The position numbers were made by a program, and so were the translations under genes. Shown here piece after piece: positions 25,447-33,663 of a DNA stretch of 50,963 nucleotides (positions are counted from its first letter, which is position 1; every line of letters begins with the position of its first letter). The stretch covers positions 1-50,963 of the forward strand of contig CAYJFM010000013.1 of the NCBI GenBank assembly GCA_964369805.1, given 5' to 3'. The notes under the pieces were generated by a model. It did not search any database. It was not told the origin of the DNA and was given only the letters and a program-made list of their open reading frames with translations. Source of the stretch: CAYJHC01 sp964369805 (GTDB lineage Bacteria; Bacillota; Clostridia; Peptostreptococcales; Anaerovoracaceae).

Positions 25447-25763
25447 TATTTTGCACCTCCGTATGGTCTTTCATGACCGAATACTATTTCTCTAACTTGC
25501 ATGTCTATTTCTAGAAGTTCTGGAACGAATGTGCCAAAGTCGTGATCGTAATGAGGGTTCATTTCTATAAGTTTTCCTGTTTCTTTTCTACCTGTGACAG
25601 TTACTACTTCAACTTCATCTCCCATATTTGCATCTTCTTGCAAAAATCCTTTGTCCCACATTTCTAGTGGTGCTTTTTTTGTATCATCTGGAATCTGTGG
25701 AGCTCTTTCCTCTGGTGTTAAAATTACTTTGTGAATTCTAACCCATGAACCTTTTTTAATCAT
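25446..25763 (-). CDS. ortA: 2-amino-4-oxopentanoate thiolase, small subunit
   Basis: 105 residues. It starts IKKGSWVRIHKVILTPEERAPQIPDDTK and continues with the family block DEVEVVTVTGRKETGKLIEMNPHYDHDFGTFVPELLEI. OrtA is required with OrtB for thiolase activity. The stop codon overlaps the ortB start by one base. An 88-bp gap with a hairpin separates it from ord. Confidence 0.93.
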   Translation of the reverse strand: MIKKGSWVRIHKVILTPEERAPQIPDDTKKAPLEMWDKGFLQEDANMGDEVEVVTVTGRKETGKLIEMNPHYDHDFGTFVPELLEIDMQVREIVFGHERPYGGAK

Positions 25764-25803
25764 TTCATCGCCCTTTCATAATTTACTTAGTTACTATGAA
25801 AGA

Positions 25804-25827
25804 TTAAGGCCACCTAAGTAGCCTTAA
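25804..25827 (-). other. Hairpin in the ord-ortA gap
   Basis: TTAAGGC (25804-25810) pairs with GCCTTAA (25821-25827), loop of ten. There is no strong T tract after it on the minus strand, so partial termination or mRNA processing between ord and ortAB is more likely than a full stop. Confidence 0.45.
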
Positions 25828-25851
25828 CCTTACATGATTTTATTAATAGTC

Positions 25852-26919
25852 TTATTTTACAATTTTGCATTCTTCGCAGATTTGGTCTCTCATGTCACCC
25901 ATGATAGCTCTTGGTACTGGAAGAGTTAGCATTGTGTGTAGACCTGGTCTAGCGTTGATAATTTGAGGGATCATGTTTACGCACATAGCGATAGTTCCGA
26001 TTCCTCCTGGGATTTCTGGAGTATTTGACATGTTAACATCTGGTGTACCTTTGATGAATACATAGTCTCCTGTTTGAACTCCAACTTGCTCTGGTTCAAT
26101 TTGTTGTGGATGTTCCATTTTTAGTTTCATTTCGCCATCTATGAAGCACTCAGCTTCCATTGAGCAACCTGCTGTATCTCCAGCTTTTGCAAATCCGTAT
26201 GGAGATTTTCTATCTACATCTGTCATGATTGGTTTCATTGATTGCTTAACATCTTTTGTAGCATCTAGGTCCCAACCAATAGCGTCACAAATCATTTTTG
26301 CTGATTCGTGGAATCCAACGTGCCCGCTAAGTTTTCCTGTTCTTACGCCTTCTTCAAATGTTTCTTTGCTGATACCAATTCCTTGTTCTTCCATTACAAC
26401 TGGTCCGAAAGGTGAAAGGCTGTTAACTCTTCTTGAAACGATTGAATCTACGTCTTCACAAACACCTGTCCAAAGAACTACTAGAAGGTCCATGATGTGT
26501 CCAGGGTTAATTCCTGTTCCCATGATTGAAACTCCGTTTTCTTTAGCTATTCTATCAAGTTCTGCAGCTAATTCTGGGTTTTGAGCTTGTGGATAAGCCA
26601 TTTCTTCTGCTGATGAAACTACGTTCATTCCAGCTTCAAGACACATTTTTAGTCTATCAAAAGCAGTTGCTGTAAATGAGTCAGTACATGTTAATACTAC
26701 GTCAGCAGCACCTTTTACTAGTACGTCTTCAGCTGAACCGATAAGTACATCTTCTCTGTCGCCTTTTTCTGTATTAATGAAGTCAAACATTGATTTGCCG
26801 ATTTTGTCGCCTCTACCGATAGCTCCAACAATGTCAACACCCTTCTTCTTTAGAAGCATATCTGCCATTCCTGATCCCATTGCGCCAAGTCCCCAAATAA
26901 TTACTTTTACATTTTTCAT
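25852..26919 (-). CDS. ord: 2,4-diaminopentanoate dehydrogenase
   Basis: 355 residues. An N-terminal Rossmann fold has VIIWGLGAMGSGMADMLL (GxGxxG at residues 10-15). Further family blocks are VVSSAEEMAYPQAQNPELAAELDRIAKENGVSIMGTGINPGHIMDLLV and RRVNSLSPFGPVVMEEQG. The enzyme oxidatively deaminates 2,4-diaminopentanoate to 2-amino-4-oxopentanoate with NAD(P)+. It is the first gene of the operon, right behind the sigma-54 promoter at 27008-27023, with AAGGAGA before the ATG. Confidence 0.96.
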   Translation of the reverse strand: MKNVKVIIWGLGAMGSGMADMLLKKKGVDIVGAIGRGDKIGKSMFDFINTEKGDREDVLIGSAEDVLVKGAADVVLTCTDSFTATAFDRLKMCLEAGMNVVSSAEEMAYPQAQNPELAAELDRIAKENGVSIMGTGINPGHIMDLLVVLWTGVCEDVDSIVSRRVNSLSPFGPVVMEEQGIGISKETFEEGVRTGKLSGHVGFHESAKMICDAIGWDLDATKDVKQSMKPIMTDVDRKSPYGFAKAGDTAGCSMEAECFIDGEMKLKMEHPQQIEPEQVGVQTGDYVFIKGTPDVNMSNTPEIPGGIGTIAMCVNMIPQIINARPGLHTMLTLPVPRAIMGDMRDQICEECKIVK

Positions 26920-27007
26920 ATTAATTCTCCTTCTCGATCAACTCGATTAATAAAATACATTGACTATTAATAAAAATATATTTATATTTTCTTTTGCCAT
27001 TTATATA

Positions 27008-27023
27008 TGCAATATGCGTGCCA
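27008..27023 (-). promoter_or_regulatory. Sigma-54 (-24/-12) promoter of the ornithine operon
   Basis: The minus strand reads TGGCACG-CATA-TTGCA, a near-perfect match to the sigma-54 consensus with correct spacing. The predicted start would be about 10-12 bases beyond, near 26996, leaving a leader of about 75 nt before ord. The gene immediately upstream encodes a sigma-54 activator, which strongly supports the assignment. Confidence 0.93.
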
Positions 27024-27094
27024 ACTTTTTCTTTCCACTAAATTCCTTTATTTTTCAACAGTTTTCGTTTTTTTTTTAATTACATTTTTAAATC

Positions 27095-27147
27095 AAACGA
27101 AAAAACGCCCATATATCAGCACTTTATCGCAAATATTTGGGCGTTTT
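27095..27147 (-). terminator. Terminator of the activator gene
   Basis: AAAACGCCCA (27102-27111) pairs with TGGGCGTTTT (27138-27147); on the minus strand the stem ends in a run of six T. The loop is 26 nt, rather large. A second inverted repeat, TTTTCGTTT (27062-27070) with AAACGAAAA (27095-27103), overlaps its end. One of these could instead be the enhancer-binding site of the activator. Confidence 0.6.
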
Positions 27148-27200
27148 ACATTTTAATCCATATTTAGTTTTATTTTTCTACAATCCTCTATATGTAGAAA

Positions 27201-28583
27201 TCAGCTATACTTTTTAAGCTTGTGCTGCAAAGTCTGCCTTTTCATACCAAGCTTTTCTGCTGTTTTAGTTACATTACCATCGGCCTCTTCCAGCATCTCT
27301 AATATTATTTTCTTTTCAACCCTTTCTAAGTAGTCGCCTACCGCTTCTGTAGCTGGATTGTACCCATCAATTGAATCAGCATTGCTTCCTGCAAACTTTT
27401 TCATACCGTCACCGTTAGAGAGGCTTATATGCTCAGGTTTTAGGATTTTTTCTTTCTCAGATAACGCCACCGCTGACATTATTATATTTTCTAATTCACG
27501 CACATTCCCACTATAACTGTACCCTTTAAGCTTATCTAGGGCCTTGTCTGATATTTTTTCAATCCTCTTTCCCAGTTCTCTATTGTGTTTTTCTAATAAA
27601 GCCGTTGCAATTGCTTTAATATCACTCTTTCTCTCTCTGAGAGGAGGAATTTCAAGATTTACAATATTCAGCCTATAATATAGGTCTTTCCTTAAGGCTC
27701 CTTCTTCGATTAACTGTAACGGCCGTTCATTTACAGTTGCGATTATTCTAACATCTACAGGGATTTCTTTACTTCCACCAACTCTTCTAACAGAACCTTC
27801 TTGCAAAACTCTAAGCAGCTTACTCTGAAGTTCATATGGCATTGCGCTTATTTCATCAAGTAATAAAGTCCCACCATTTGCCTCTTCAAAGAGCCCAGGC
27901 CTATCCACTGCACCAGTAAAGGCGCCCTTTGATGTACCAAAGAGTATCCCTTCAAATAGAGTTTCTGGTACCGCTGCACAATTTTGTGCCACAAAAGGCT
28001 TGTCTCCCCTATTTCCGTCATAATGAATACTTTGAGAAAATAATTCTTTTCCCGTGCCTGTTTCCCCATATATAAACACCGACGCTTTAGTTTTTGCTGC
28101 TATTTTTGCTTTTTCTATAACTGCCAAAAAATTTGCACTATCTCCGACCAAACTATCAAAGCTATATCTCCTAATTTTGTTTGGCTGGTTTCTATATTCA
28201 ATAATTTTATCAGTCATTTGCTTGATCTGTGTAAGATCCTTTGCAACCTCAATAGCACCAATTATTTTATTGTCAAGAATTACTGGCACTGTGCTGTTAG
28301 TTGTAGTAATTTCTTTATCATTTTTATTCTTATATGTCTGCCTATAATTTAGATTCTTCTTCCCATCCTTTAGGGCCTTTCTCATAGTGCTATCTTCTAC
28401 ATCTATGGTGTCAAAGAGTTCTGAAAAAGGTTTCCCCACTACATCCTCTGCCTTCATACCCTCTATCTCAGACATAGCCTTATTATATACAAAAGCAACA
28501 CCATCCACATCTACAATGTGAACGCCGTCGCTTATTAATTCAGTAAGTTCTTTGAGTATTGCTCTAAGTTCTTTTTCTTTCAT
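27201..28583 (-). CDS. Sigma-54-dependent PAS/AAA+ activator of ornithine degradation
   Basis: 460 residues in three parts. A PAS domain (about 10-120) contains GVHIVDVDGVAFVYNKAMSEIEG, a sensor that may bind the amino acid signal. The AAA+ domain (about 145-375) has Walker A GETGTGKE near residue 174, GAFTGA (sigma-54 contact loop) near 222 and Walker B GGTLLLDEI. The last ~45 residues are a Fis-type helix-turn-helix (NVTKTAEKLGMKRQTLQHKLKKY). The layout is that of RocR/PrdR-type regulators of amino-acid fermentation. It most likely activates the adjacent ord promoter. It follows the membrane-protein gene by 10 bp. Confidence 0.92.
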   Translation of the reverse strand: MKEKELRAILKELTELISDGVHIVDVDGVAFVYNKAMSEIEGMKAEDVVGKPFSELFDTIDVEDSTMRKALKDGKKNLNYRQTYKNKNDKEITTTNSTVPVILDNKIIGAIEVAKDLTQIKQMTDKIIEYRNQPNKIRRYSFDSLVGDSANFLAVIEKAKIAAKTKASVFIYGETGTGKELFSQSIHYDGNRGDKPFVAQNCAAVPETLFEGILFGTSKGAFTGAVDRPGLFEEANGGTLLLDEISAMPYELQSKLLRVLQEGSVRRVGGSKEIPVDVRIIATVNERPLQLIEEGALRKDLYYRLNIVNLEIPPLRERKSDIKAIATALLEKHNRELGKRIEKISDKALDKLKGYSYSGNVRELENIIMSAVALSEKEKILKPEHISLSNGDGMKKFAGSNADSIDGYNPATEAVGDYLERVEKKIILEMLEEADGNVTKTAEKLGMKRQTLQHKLKKYS

Positions 28584-28593
28584 TATATCCGCC

Positions 28594-29319
28594 CTAATTT
28601 GCTTTTTCTTCTTTTACTGTTTTTTTATTTTTTGAAGTTTCAGCCTTAAGTGTGTTTGATAAAACATTCCATGTGGATCCAACTACGATTAGCAAGAGTA
28701 CTGCCGCACCTGCCGCTATTGCTATTTCAACTATTCCTCCAAACATCGAGCCTAGAGGAGCTACTATAACAGCTATCATAGTAACAATAGCAGTTCTAGC
28801 CATCACGCCGTTCCATTTTTTGCTTGGTACAGAATTAGATACACCTTTGACTCCAAAAGCGATTTGATTAAAAGCAATTAACATTGTCACTATTGATCCA
28901 AAAGCAAAAAAAGACGCTTCTATTTCAATAAAGGCTAATTCGCCAAATCCTGCTAAATGATTCATAAATCCAATTCCTGCTTCTATAATCTTTGCCGCAA
29001 GGCCTATTATAGACCATACTAATATAGATTTATAAGATCTATTTAAGTTCCTTGTTCTACTAGATCCAATTACAGCCAAGAACCAACCGAGTCCTCCGAC
29101 TACAACGGCCGCTAGCTCTAAATACCAAACTGGCATTACTGCTCTTACCATTAAAGTGCACCCTATGCCTATTGCCACAATAAAAAGTCCGGTTAATATC
29201 ATGTTAGTTGAGTTAAGGTTCTTACCTCCCTCAGCTACAGTTTTGCTCACTCTTACTGTTTTACTTTTTCCTGTACTAGTTTTCTTTTTTTCTATATTGT
29301 TTTTATTATCTTTGGCCAT
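28594..29319 (-). CDS. Multi-pass membrane protein co-transcribed with the activator
   Basis: 241 residues from the ATG at 29319, which has GGAGG six bases upstream; an upstream GTG at 29367 lacks a site. A Lys/Thr-rich cytoplasmic head (residues 1-33) is followed by about six membrane helices (for example ILTGLFIVAIGIGCTLMVRAV and EIAIAAGAAVLLLIVVGSTWNVL) and a Lys-rich tail. I do not recognise the family. The 10-bp gap to the sigma-54 activator suggests shared expression, so it could be an ornithine-related transporter accessory or a signal protein. This is inference only. Confidence 0.75.
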   Translation of the reverse strand: MAKDNKNNIEKKKTSTGKSKTVRVSKTVAEGGKNLNSTNMILTGLFIVAIGIGCTLMVRAVMPVWYLELAAVVVGGLGWFLAVIGSSRTRNLNRSYKSILVWSIIGLAAKIIEAGIGFMNHLAGFGELAFIEIEASFFAFGSIVTMLIAFNQIAFGVKGVSNSVPSKKWNGVMARTAIVTMIAVIVAPLGSMFGGIVEIAIAAGAAVLLLIVVGSTWNVLSNTLKAETSKNKKTVKEEKAN

Positions 29320-29448
29320 TCTCTTCCTCCAACTTCTATCTATCCCTTTATTATTGCATATTTTCACTTGCTTTTCAACGGTGTTTTGCTATCCAATTTC
29401 TTTCATTTCTCAATTTTACAATTCTTTTCACTGCATTTTTATAATCCT

Positions 29449-29601
29449 AAAAAAGGAAGCGGAATCCGAAGACCCCGCTTAGAAGATTATGAAATTTTCT
29501 TTTTTTGCGAGATGCTATTTGGGAGTGCATCTCTTTGACTAACAACTTTATGATACACCTAACTTTTGATAGACTTTAGAATTTTTTGTGAAGGTTTTAT
29601 G
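29449..29601 (-). ncRNA. Candidate small structured RNA, copy A
   Basis: Minus-strand element immediately after the LysE-family stop codon. Order 5' to 3': CATAAAAC; the constant TTGTTAGTCAAAGA; a 7-bp hairpin (29509-29533) with 11-nt loop ACTCCCAAATA; an AU-rich linker ending AATCTTCTAA; and a terminator, a 10-bp stem with TTCG loop (29457-29480) followed by six T. Copy B at 50660-50809 keeps loop and linker while three pairs of the first stem change on both sides. It could be a stand-alone RNA, a 3'-UTR-derived RNA of the LysE gene, or a leader of the membrane-protein/activator genes 130 nt further on. Confidence 0.6.
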
Positions 29602-29602
29602 A

Positions 29603-30190
29603 TTAGCCCCAAAATATACTAAGTGCACAATAAAATAAAGAAATTCCAAGTATAAGATTCACTACTTTATAATGCTTTACATAAACTTTTTGCATTAATA
29701 AGCCCAGAAAGCCCCAACTTGTATTAGCTATGATGCCAAACAGCGCCATCCCCGTTCCTGCAAGAAGCAAGTTAAATACCCCTTCAATGTACTCTGTAAA
29801 ATATACAGATATAACTGTTATGCAATATAGAAATATTTTCGCATTTACCATTTGCAAGAGAAAACCCTTCACAAAGGTTGGCCTTCCTTTGTCCTCCGCT
29901 GTCTTTGGAGTGCTTTTTATCATCATAACACCAAGCCAAATTAGGTATGCCATACCTATATATTTAAGAACTACTAAGGCTTCCTCCATAAAAGAACTCA
30001 GTCCTAAAACTGCTGTTAAACTTATTAACATTATTATATAGTATCCCACAAATAAGCCTAAACTTTGAGGAATAGTCTTTCTCCACCCATATTTAGTTGT
30101 TGATCCAAGGGTTAAGATGTTAGCTGGCCCAGGTGTAAATGAGCTTATGCACATATACGATAGCATGCTTAAAAAGACTGCTGTTGGCAT
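29603..30190 (-). CDS. LysE/RhtB-family amino acid exporter
   Basis: 195 residues with about five or six membrane helices. The N-terminus has the family signature SSFTPGPANILTLGSTTKYGWRKTIPQSLGLFVGY, and a middle helix carries LKYIGMAYLIWLGVMMIKS. The family exports amino acids such as lysine, homoserine or threonine. In an ornithine fermenter it may relieve amino acid excess; the substrate is not predictable. AAGGAG lies six bases before the ATG. It is 89 bp after the hydrolase-like gene and may be last in the LacI transcription unit. Confidence 0.9.
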   Translation of the reverse strand: MPTAVFLSMLSYMCISSFTPGPANILTLGSTTKYGWRKTIPQSLGLFVGYYIIMLISLTAVLGLSSFMEEALVVLKYIGMAYLIWLGVMMIKSTPKTAEDKGRPTFVKGFLLQMVNAKIFLYCITVISVYFTEYIEGVFNLLLAGTGMALFGIIANTSWGFLGLLMQKVYVKHYKVVNLILGISLFYCALSIFWG

Positions 30191-30279
30191 TTTCTCTCCT
30201 TCTCATTCTTTACATAAAATTATTCTTTACTTTTGTCTTCCTTACCTTTTTATTGTTGTACTTTATTCTATTGTCACAT

Positions 30280-31152
30280 TTACCGTACTTTTGATTCTTC
30301 ACCAATAAATTCTTTAATCCTATTACAGATTTCCTTTTGGCTTAGTACCATTGACATTTGTCCCCCTGCTATTTCTTCTTCCACAACTGGGTTTTCCATC
30401 AGTCCTATAAGTGATTTTTTATTTTCCTCTCCGAAGGTTTGGTCCTCTTTTGATAAAACTAGCAGAACCTTAGAGTCCAGGTGGCTAAAGTCATCTTTAG
30501 TCATAGTCATATTCTCTTCTAATTGCAAAGCAAAATTCGCCATATGAATTGCGAACTTTTTTGTCACCTGTCCATCCACTACCTGCGCAAGTTCATTTAT
30601 CTTTGCTTGAACTTCGATAGAATAGTTTTCTTTTTTCCCCTCAACAGTTTCCCTAATCTTTTTCTTTACCATTGAGTTTGTAGCCATGCTTAGTAAGGGC
30701 TTAGCTTTCCTTATTTTCTCCCTCGCTTCATCCAGTTTTCTTCTAGCTTCCAGGCTCATGGTCTTTGCTAATGATGACGTATTAATTAATACTAGGCCGC
30801 CATCAATACTCTCTGGGTATTCCTTAATAATCACTTGAGCGACCATCCCTCCTAGGGATTCTCCCACAAGCCATTTCTTTCCCTCAATTTTACTAAGAAT
30901 CATTTTTGCTGCCTTTGCGAAATCCCTAGGGCCACTAAACTCTTCGCTATAATCAAAAGTTATAACCGAGAATGCCTGCGCCAGTTCATCAAACTGAGCA
31001 AAGCCTACATCCCCAAGGCCTACACTTCCTGGTAAAAGAACAATCACATTTTGGCTGTTTTTATTTTTATGATACCTAAAGTAAAAAGGCCTCTTGTTTA
31101 GCAAAGCCTTTTTCGCTGGATATTTTTCATAAAATTCACTATACTTTATCAT
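30280..31152 (-). CDS. Alpha/beta-hydrolase-fold protein lacking the usual His
   Basis: 290 residues. The fold is clear: VIVLLPGSVGLGDVGFAQFDELAQAFSVITFDYS, the nucleophile elbow WLVGESLGGMVAQVI (Ser99) and an acidic turn VLLVLSKEDQTFGEENK. Where the catalytic His normally follows the last strand (usually GGH-x-x-M), the sequence is IAGGQMSMVLSQKEI, with Gln265. The protein may therefore be inactive as an esterase or have another role. Its ATG directly follows the TAA of the LacI-family gene, so the two are co-translated. Confidence 0.8.
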   Translation of the reverse strand: MIKYSEFYEKYPAKKALLNKRPFYFRYHKNKNSQNVIVLLPGSVGLGDVGFAQFDELAQAFSVITFDYSEEFSGPRDFAKAAKMILSKIEGKKWLVGESLGGMVAQVIIKEYPESIDGGLVLINTSSLAKTMSLEARRKLDEAREKIRKAKPLLSMATNSMVKKKIRETVEGKKENYSIEVQAKINELAQVVDGQVTKKFAIHMANFALQLEENMTMTKDDFSHLDSKVLLVLSKEDQTFGEENKKSLIGLMENPVVEEEIAGGQMSMVLSQKEICNRIKEFIGEESKVR

Positions 31153-32169
31153 TTAACTGGTTCCCCTTTTTACAAGTTCCGGCACAAACATTCTTATGTG
31201 GTGATTCTTATCTACCCCCTCTAAATTGTTATTTAAAAGTTGGATAGCTTCGGTAATCAGTTTGTCTGAATCTTGCTTTACAGTAGTTAAGTTATACCCC
31301 TCCCAGGATGCCATATCTATATCATCATATCCTACTACAGCAACATCTTCTGGAATTCTCAACTTGTAATGATTTCTTACTGCATCAATTAATCCAATCG
31401 CTATTACGTCACTAGTGCAAAATACTGCAGTAGGCGGGTTTTCGCCCGAAAACATTCTAATACCAGCTTCGTATCCATCGCTATATGTGTAGCCCGAGGC
31501 TTCTTCCTTTACTTTGAAAATCCCTAAATCTCTTAGCCTAGAATAGAACCCAATCTGTTTTTCATTTTCCTCACTAGTCTCTTTCGTGAATTTTACATAT
31601 CCAATATTTGTGTGACCTTTTGCATGAAGATGCTCTGCAACTAAAACAGCCCCTTTAATAGGGTCAGAATAGACAGTATTAATATCTACACCTGGTATAA
31701 ACCTATTAAATAGCACTACTGGTATCTCGTTATACATAATAGTTTCTGCCATAACCTTTGTCATAGCCGATGCAGTCACAATTACCGCCTCTACTTGAAA
31801 CTGAATAGCTCTTTCTATTATAACGTCGATTTGCTCATGCCTTGGAACTTTAAATACCAAACATTGTTTTCCTATTTCTTGAATTTCTTCAATAAACCTA
31901 TTAATTATTTTATTATAAAATGGACCTAAGCTATCGCCTACTACTAATGCTATTGTATTAGTTTTACCACTAATCATTCCGCTAGCAAGTAAATTAGGTG
32001 TATATCCTAACTCTCGCGCAGCAACCTTAACCTTTTCTGCAGCCTCTGCGTTCACCTTGTATGCTGGCGTTGGCTTGAATACTCTCGAAACTGTAGACTG
32101 AGATACACCCGCTAGTTTCGCCACATCTTTCGAAGTTACTGCTTTATTTATAGTTCTTTTATTGCCCAT
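31153..32169 (-). CDS. LacI-family transcriptional repressor
   Basis: 338 residues. The N-terminal helix-turn-helix and hinge are canonical: TSKDVAKLAGVSQSTVSRVF (residues 12-31), then EKVKVAARELGYTPNLLASGM. The sugar-binding-protein-like effector domain follows from about residue 65 (TNTIALVVGDS, then VFCTSDVIAIGLIDAV and DVAVVGYDDIDMASW). The ligand is unknown. The likely targets are the divergent-looking palindromes GAATACGTATTC (34912-34923) and a near copy (35067-35078) ahead of the MFS/SnoaL genes: both have the central CG typical of LacI-family operators. Confidence 0.93.
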   Translation of the reverse strand: MGNKRTINKAVTSKDVAKLAGVSQSTVSRVFKPTPAYKVNAEAAEKVKVAARELGYTPNLLASGMISGKTNTIALVVGDSLGPFYNKIINRFIEEIQEIGKQCLVFKVPRHEQIDVIIERAIQFQVEAVIVTASAMTKVMAETIMYNEIPVVLFNRFIPGVDINTVYSDPIKGAVLVAEHLHAKGHTNIGYVKFTKETSEENEKQIGFYSRLRDLGIFKVKEEASGYTYSDGYEAGIRMFSGENPPTAVFCTSDVIAIGLIDAVRNHYKLRIPEDVAVVGYDDIDMASWEGYNLTTVKQDSDKLITEAIQLLNNNLEGVDKNHHIRMFVPELVKRGTS

Positions 32170-32317
32170 ATTTCCCCCTTAATAATAGCCCTCTAACTAA
32201 TATACTATATATCTTGTTTGACTTCTACTGTTCTTTGCAAATACATTTGAATATATGAATATTTATATAGGTGAATATATTAAATGTTATATAATTTATG
32301 CTTTCACACCTAAAGTT

Positions 32318-32344
32318 AAAGACCTGAATAATATTCAGGTCTTT
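32318..32344. terminator. Terminator between MFS transporter and LacI-family gene
   Basis: A perfect 13-bp inverted repeat around one central base (AAAGACCTGAATA and TATTCAGGTCTTT). On the minus strand it is followed by TTTAACTTT, ahead of the LacI-family gene. It ends the two-gene SnoaL/MFS unit. Confidence 0.75.
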
Positions 32345-32381
32345 AATAAAAATATATATTTAGACGTAAGTTTTTTAGTAA

Positions 32382-33662
32382 TTAAGCTTTTTTAATTTTG
32401 TTAAGAGTTTCTGGTAAGAATGCCCATAGCACTGCTCCTGCTACAAATACTCCAATAGCAATGTAGAAGATTGAAAGCATTCCTAGACTTCCAGATGCTG
32501 TAGATGCTACTGCTGGTATTGCAAATGTAGAAATGATTCTTCCTCCATTGAATGAAATACCTGCTGATAAACTTCTGAATTTTTCTGGGAAAAGTTCAGA
32601 GTAATATGCACCCCAAGCTCCTGAGTATCCAACAGCAAATCCTATTAGAACTGAAGCAACGTAGAACAGAGAAACCATGTCCGCTGTTAGCATTGTATAT
32701 CCAAATACCGCTGCTCCTGCTAGCGCCATACCAACTAGAGGCTTCTTTCTACCAAACTTGTCTGCTATTGTACCCCATGTGAAGTAACCTGCAAGTTGCC
32801 CAAACCCTTGTAGAGAGTAGATTCCTCCAGCAACTGCCGCTGTTAGCCCTATGTCATTTACAAGGTATGTAGTTGCATTGTTTGAGAATGCTGAGTAAGC
32901 TGTAAAGTTCGCACCTGATAGCAGGATTACCCCAATACCAATCCATAGGTATTTTCCTTTGTACATGCTTAGGTAGCTAATTTTTTCTCCCTCTTCCTTA
33001 CCTTTTGCTGTAAGTTCTTTCATGTGTGCCGAGTCATCTGGTACAAAGAAGAATGCTAGAACAGCTCCTACAACAGGTGGAATAATCGCTGTGAACATTA
33101 GAGCTTTCCAGTTAGCATCTCCTAAGAACGCATATACTTGACCTCCGAAGATCATTGCGATAGAGAATAGTGCTGTTAGTGTCGCAGCAAGTTTACCTCT
33201 GTATTTGCTTGGGAACATGTCAGCTACTAGTGGCATTGCTGTTCCAAATACACCGCCAAGAACAACTCCTGTCACAAATCTTGCTCCATACCATAGATTT
33301 ACGTTTGTTGGGTCTAGTAGAGGTATGAATGTAGAAATTGCGATTAATAATGCAACAGTAATAAGAGTTCTCTTTTTACCAAATTTTGTAGCGATAATTG
33401 CGAATAAAATTGTTCCTGGTATTGTACCAAAAGACATTGCTGCAAAGATACTTTCTGATTCTGTTAGGGTAAATCCAAATCCGCCATCTGATACAGCTGC
33501 AATCATAGTTGGTTTAATAAACGTACCTACCATGAAGTTGTAGCAGTAGAAGAAGTAGATAACAGCTATCGAAAAGAAAGCGATTGCTTTCTTTCCTTTG
33601 CTATAGTCTTTTCCTAAGATAACATCATTTTCAACATCTTTGATATTTTCTGTGTTAGTCAT
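32382..33662 (-). CDS. MFS transporter
   Basis: 426 residues with 12 predicted membrane helices. Loop 2-3 carries TKFGKKRT, a GxxxD/R-type motif, and a second copy IADKFGRKKP lies in the central half. FPSKYRGKLAATLTALFS and FPEKFRSLSAGISFNGGR are further symmetric MFS marks. It resembles aromatic-acid or sugar-acid symporters, but the substrate is not determined. The ATG lies one base past the stop codon of the tandem SnoaL-like gene, so the two are strictly coupled and probably handle the same compound. Confidence 0.93.
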   Translation of the reverse strand: MTNTENIKDVENDVILGKDYSKGKKAIAFFSIAVIYFFYCYNFMVGTFIKPTMIAAVSDGGFGFTLTESESIFAAMSFGTIPGTILFAIIATKFGKKRTLITVALLIAISTFIPLLDPTNVNLWYGARFVTGVVLGGVFGTAMPLVADMFPSKYRGKLAATLTALFSIAMIFGGQVYAFLGDANWKALMFTAIIPPVVGAVLAFFFVPDDSAHMKELTAKGKEEGEKISYLSMYKGKYLWIGIGVILLSGANFTAYSAFSNNATTYLVNDIGLTAAVAGGIYSLQGFGQLAGYFTWGTIADKFGRKKPLVGMALAGAAVFGYTMLTADMVSLFYVASVLIGFAVGYSGAWGAYYSELFPEKFRSLSAGISFNGGRIISTFAIPAVASTASGSLGMLSIFYIAIGVFVAGAVLWAFLPETLNKIKKA

Positions 33663-33663
33663 T

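Noticed and set aside
27062..27103. TTTTCGTTT/AAACGAAAA repeat as certain enhancer site
   Set aside because: Arms are far apart and A/T-rich; position is suitable but sequence alone is not enough.
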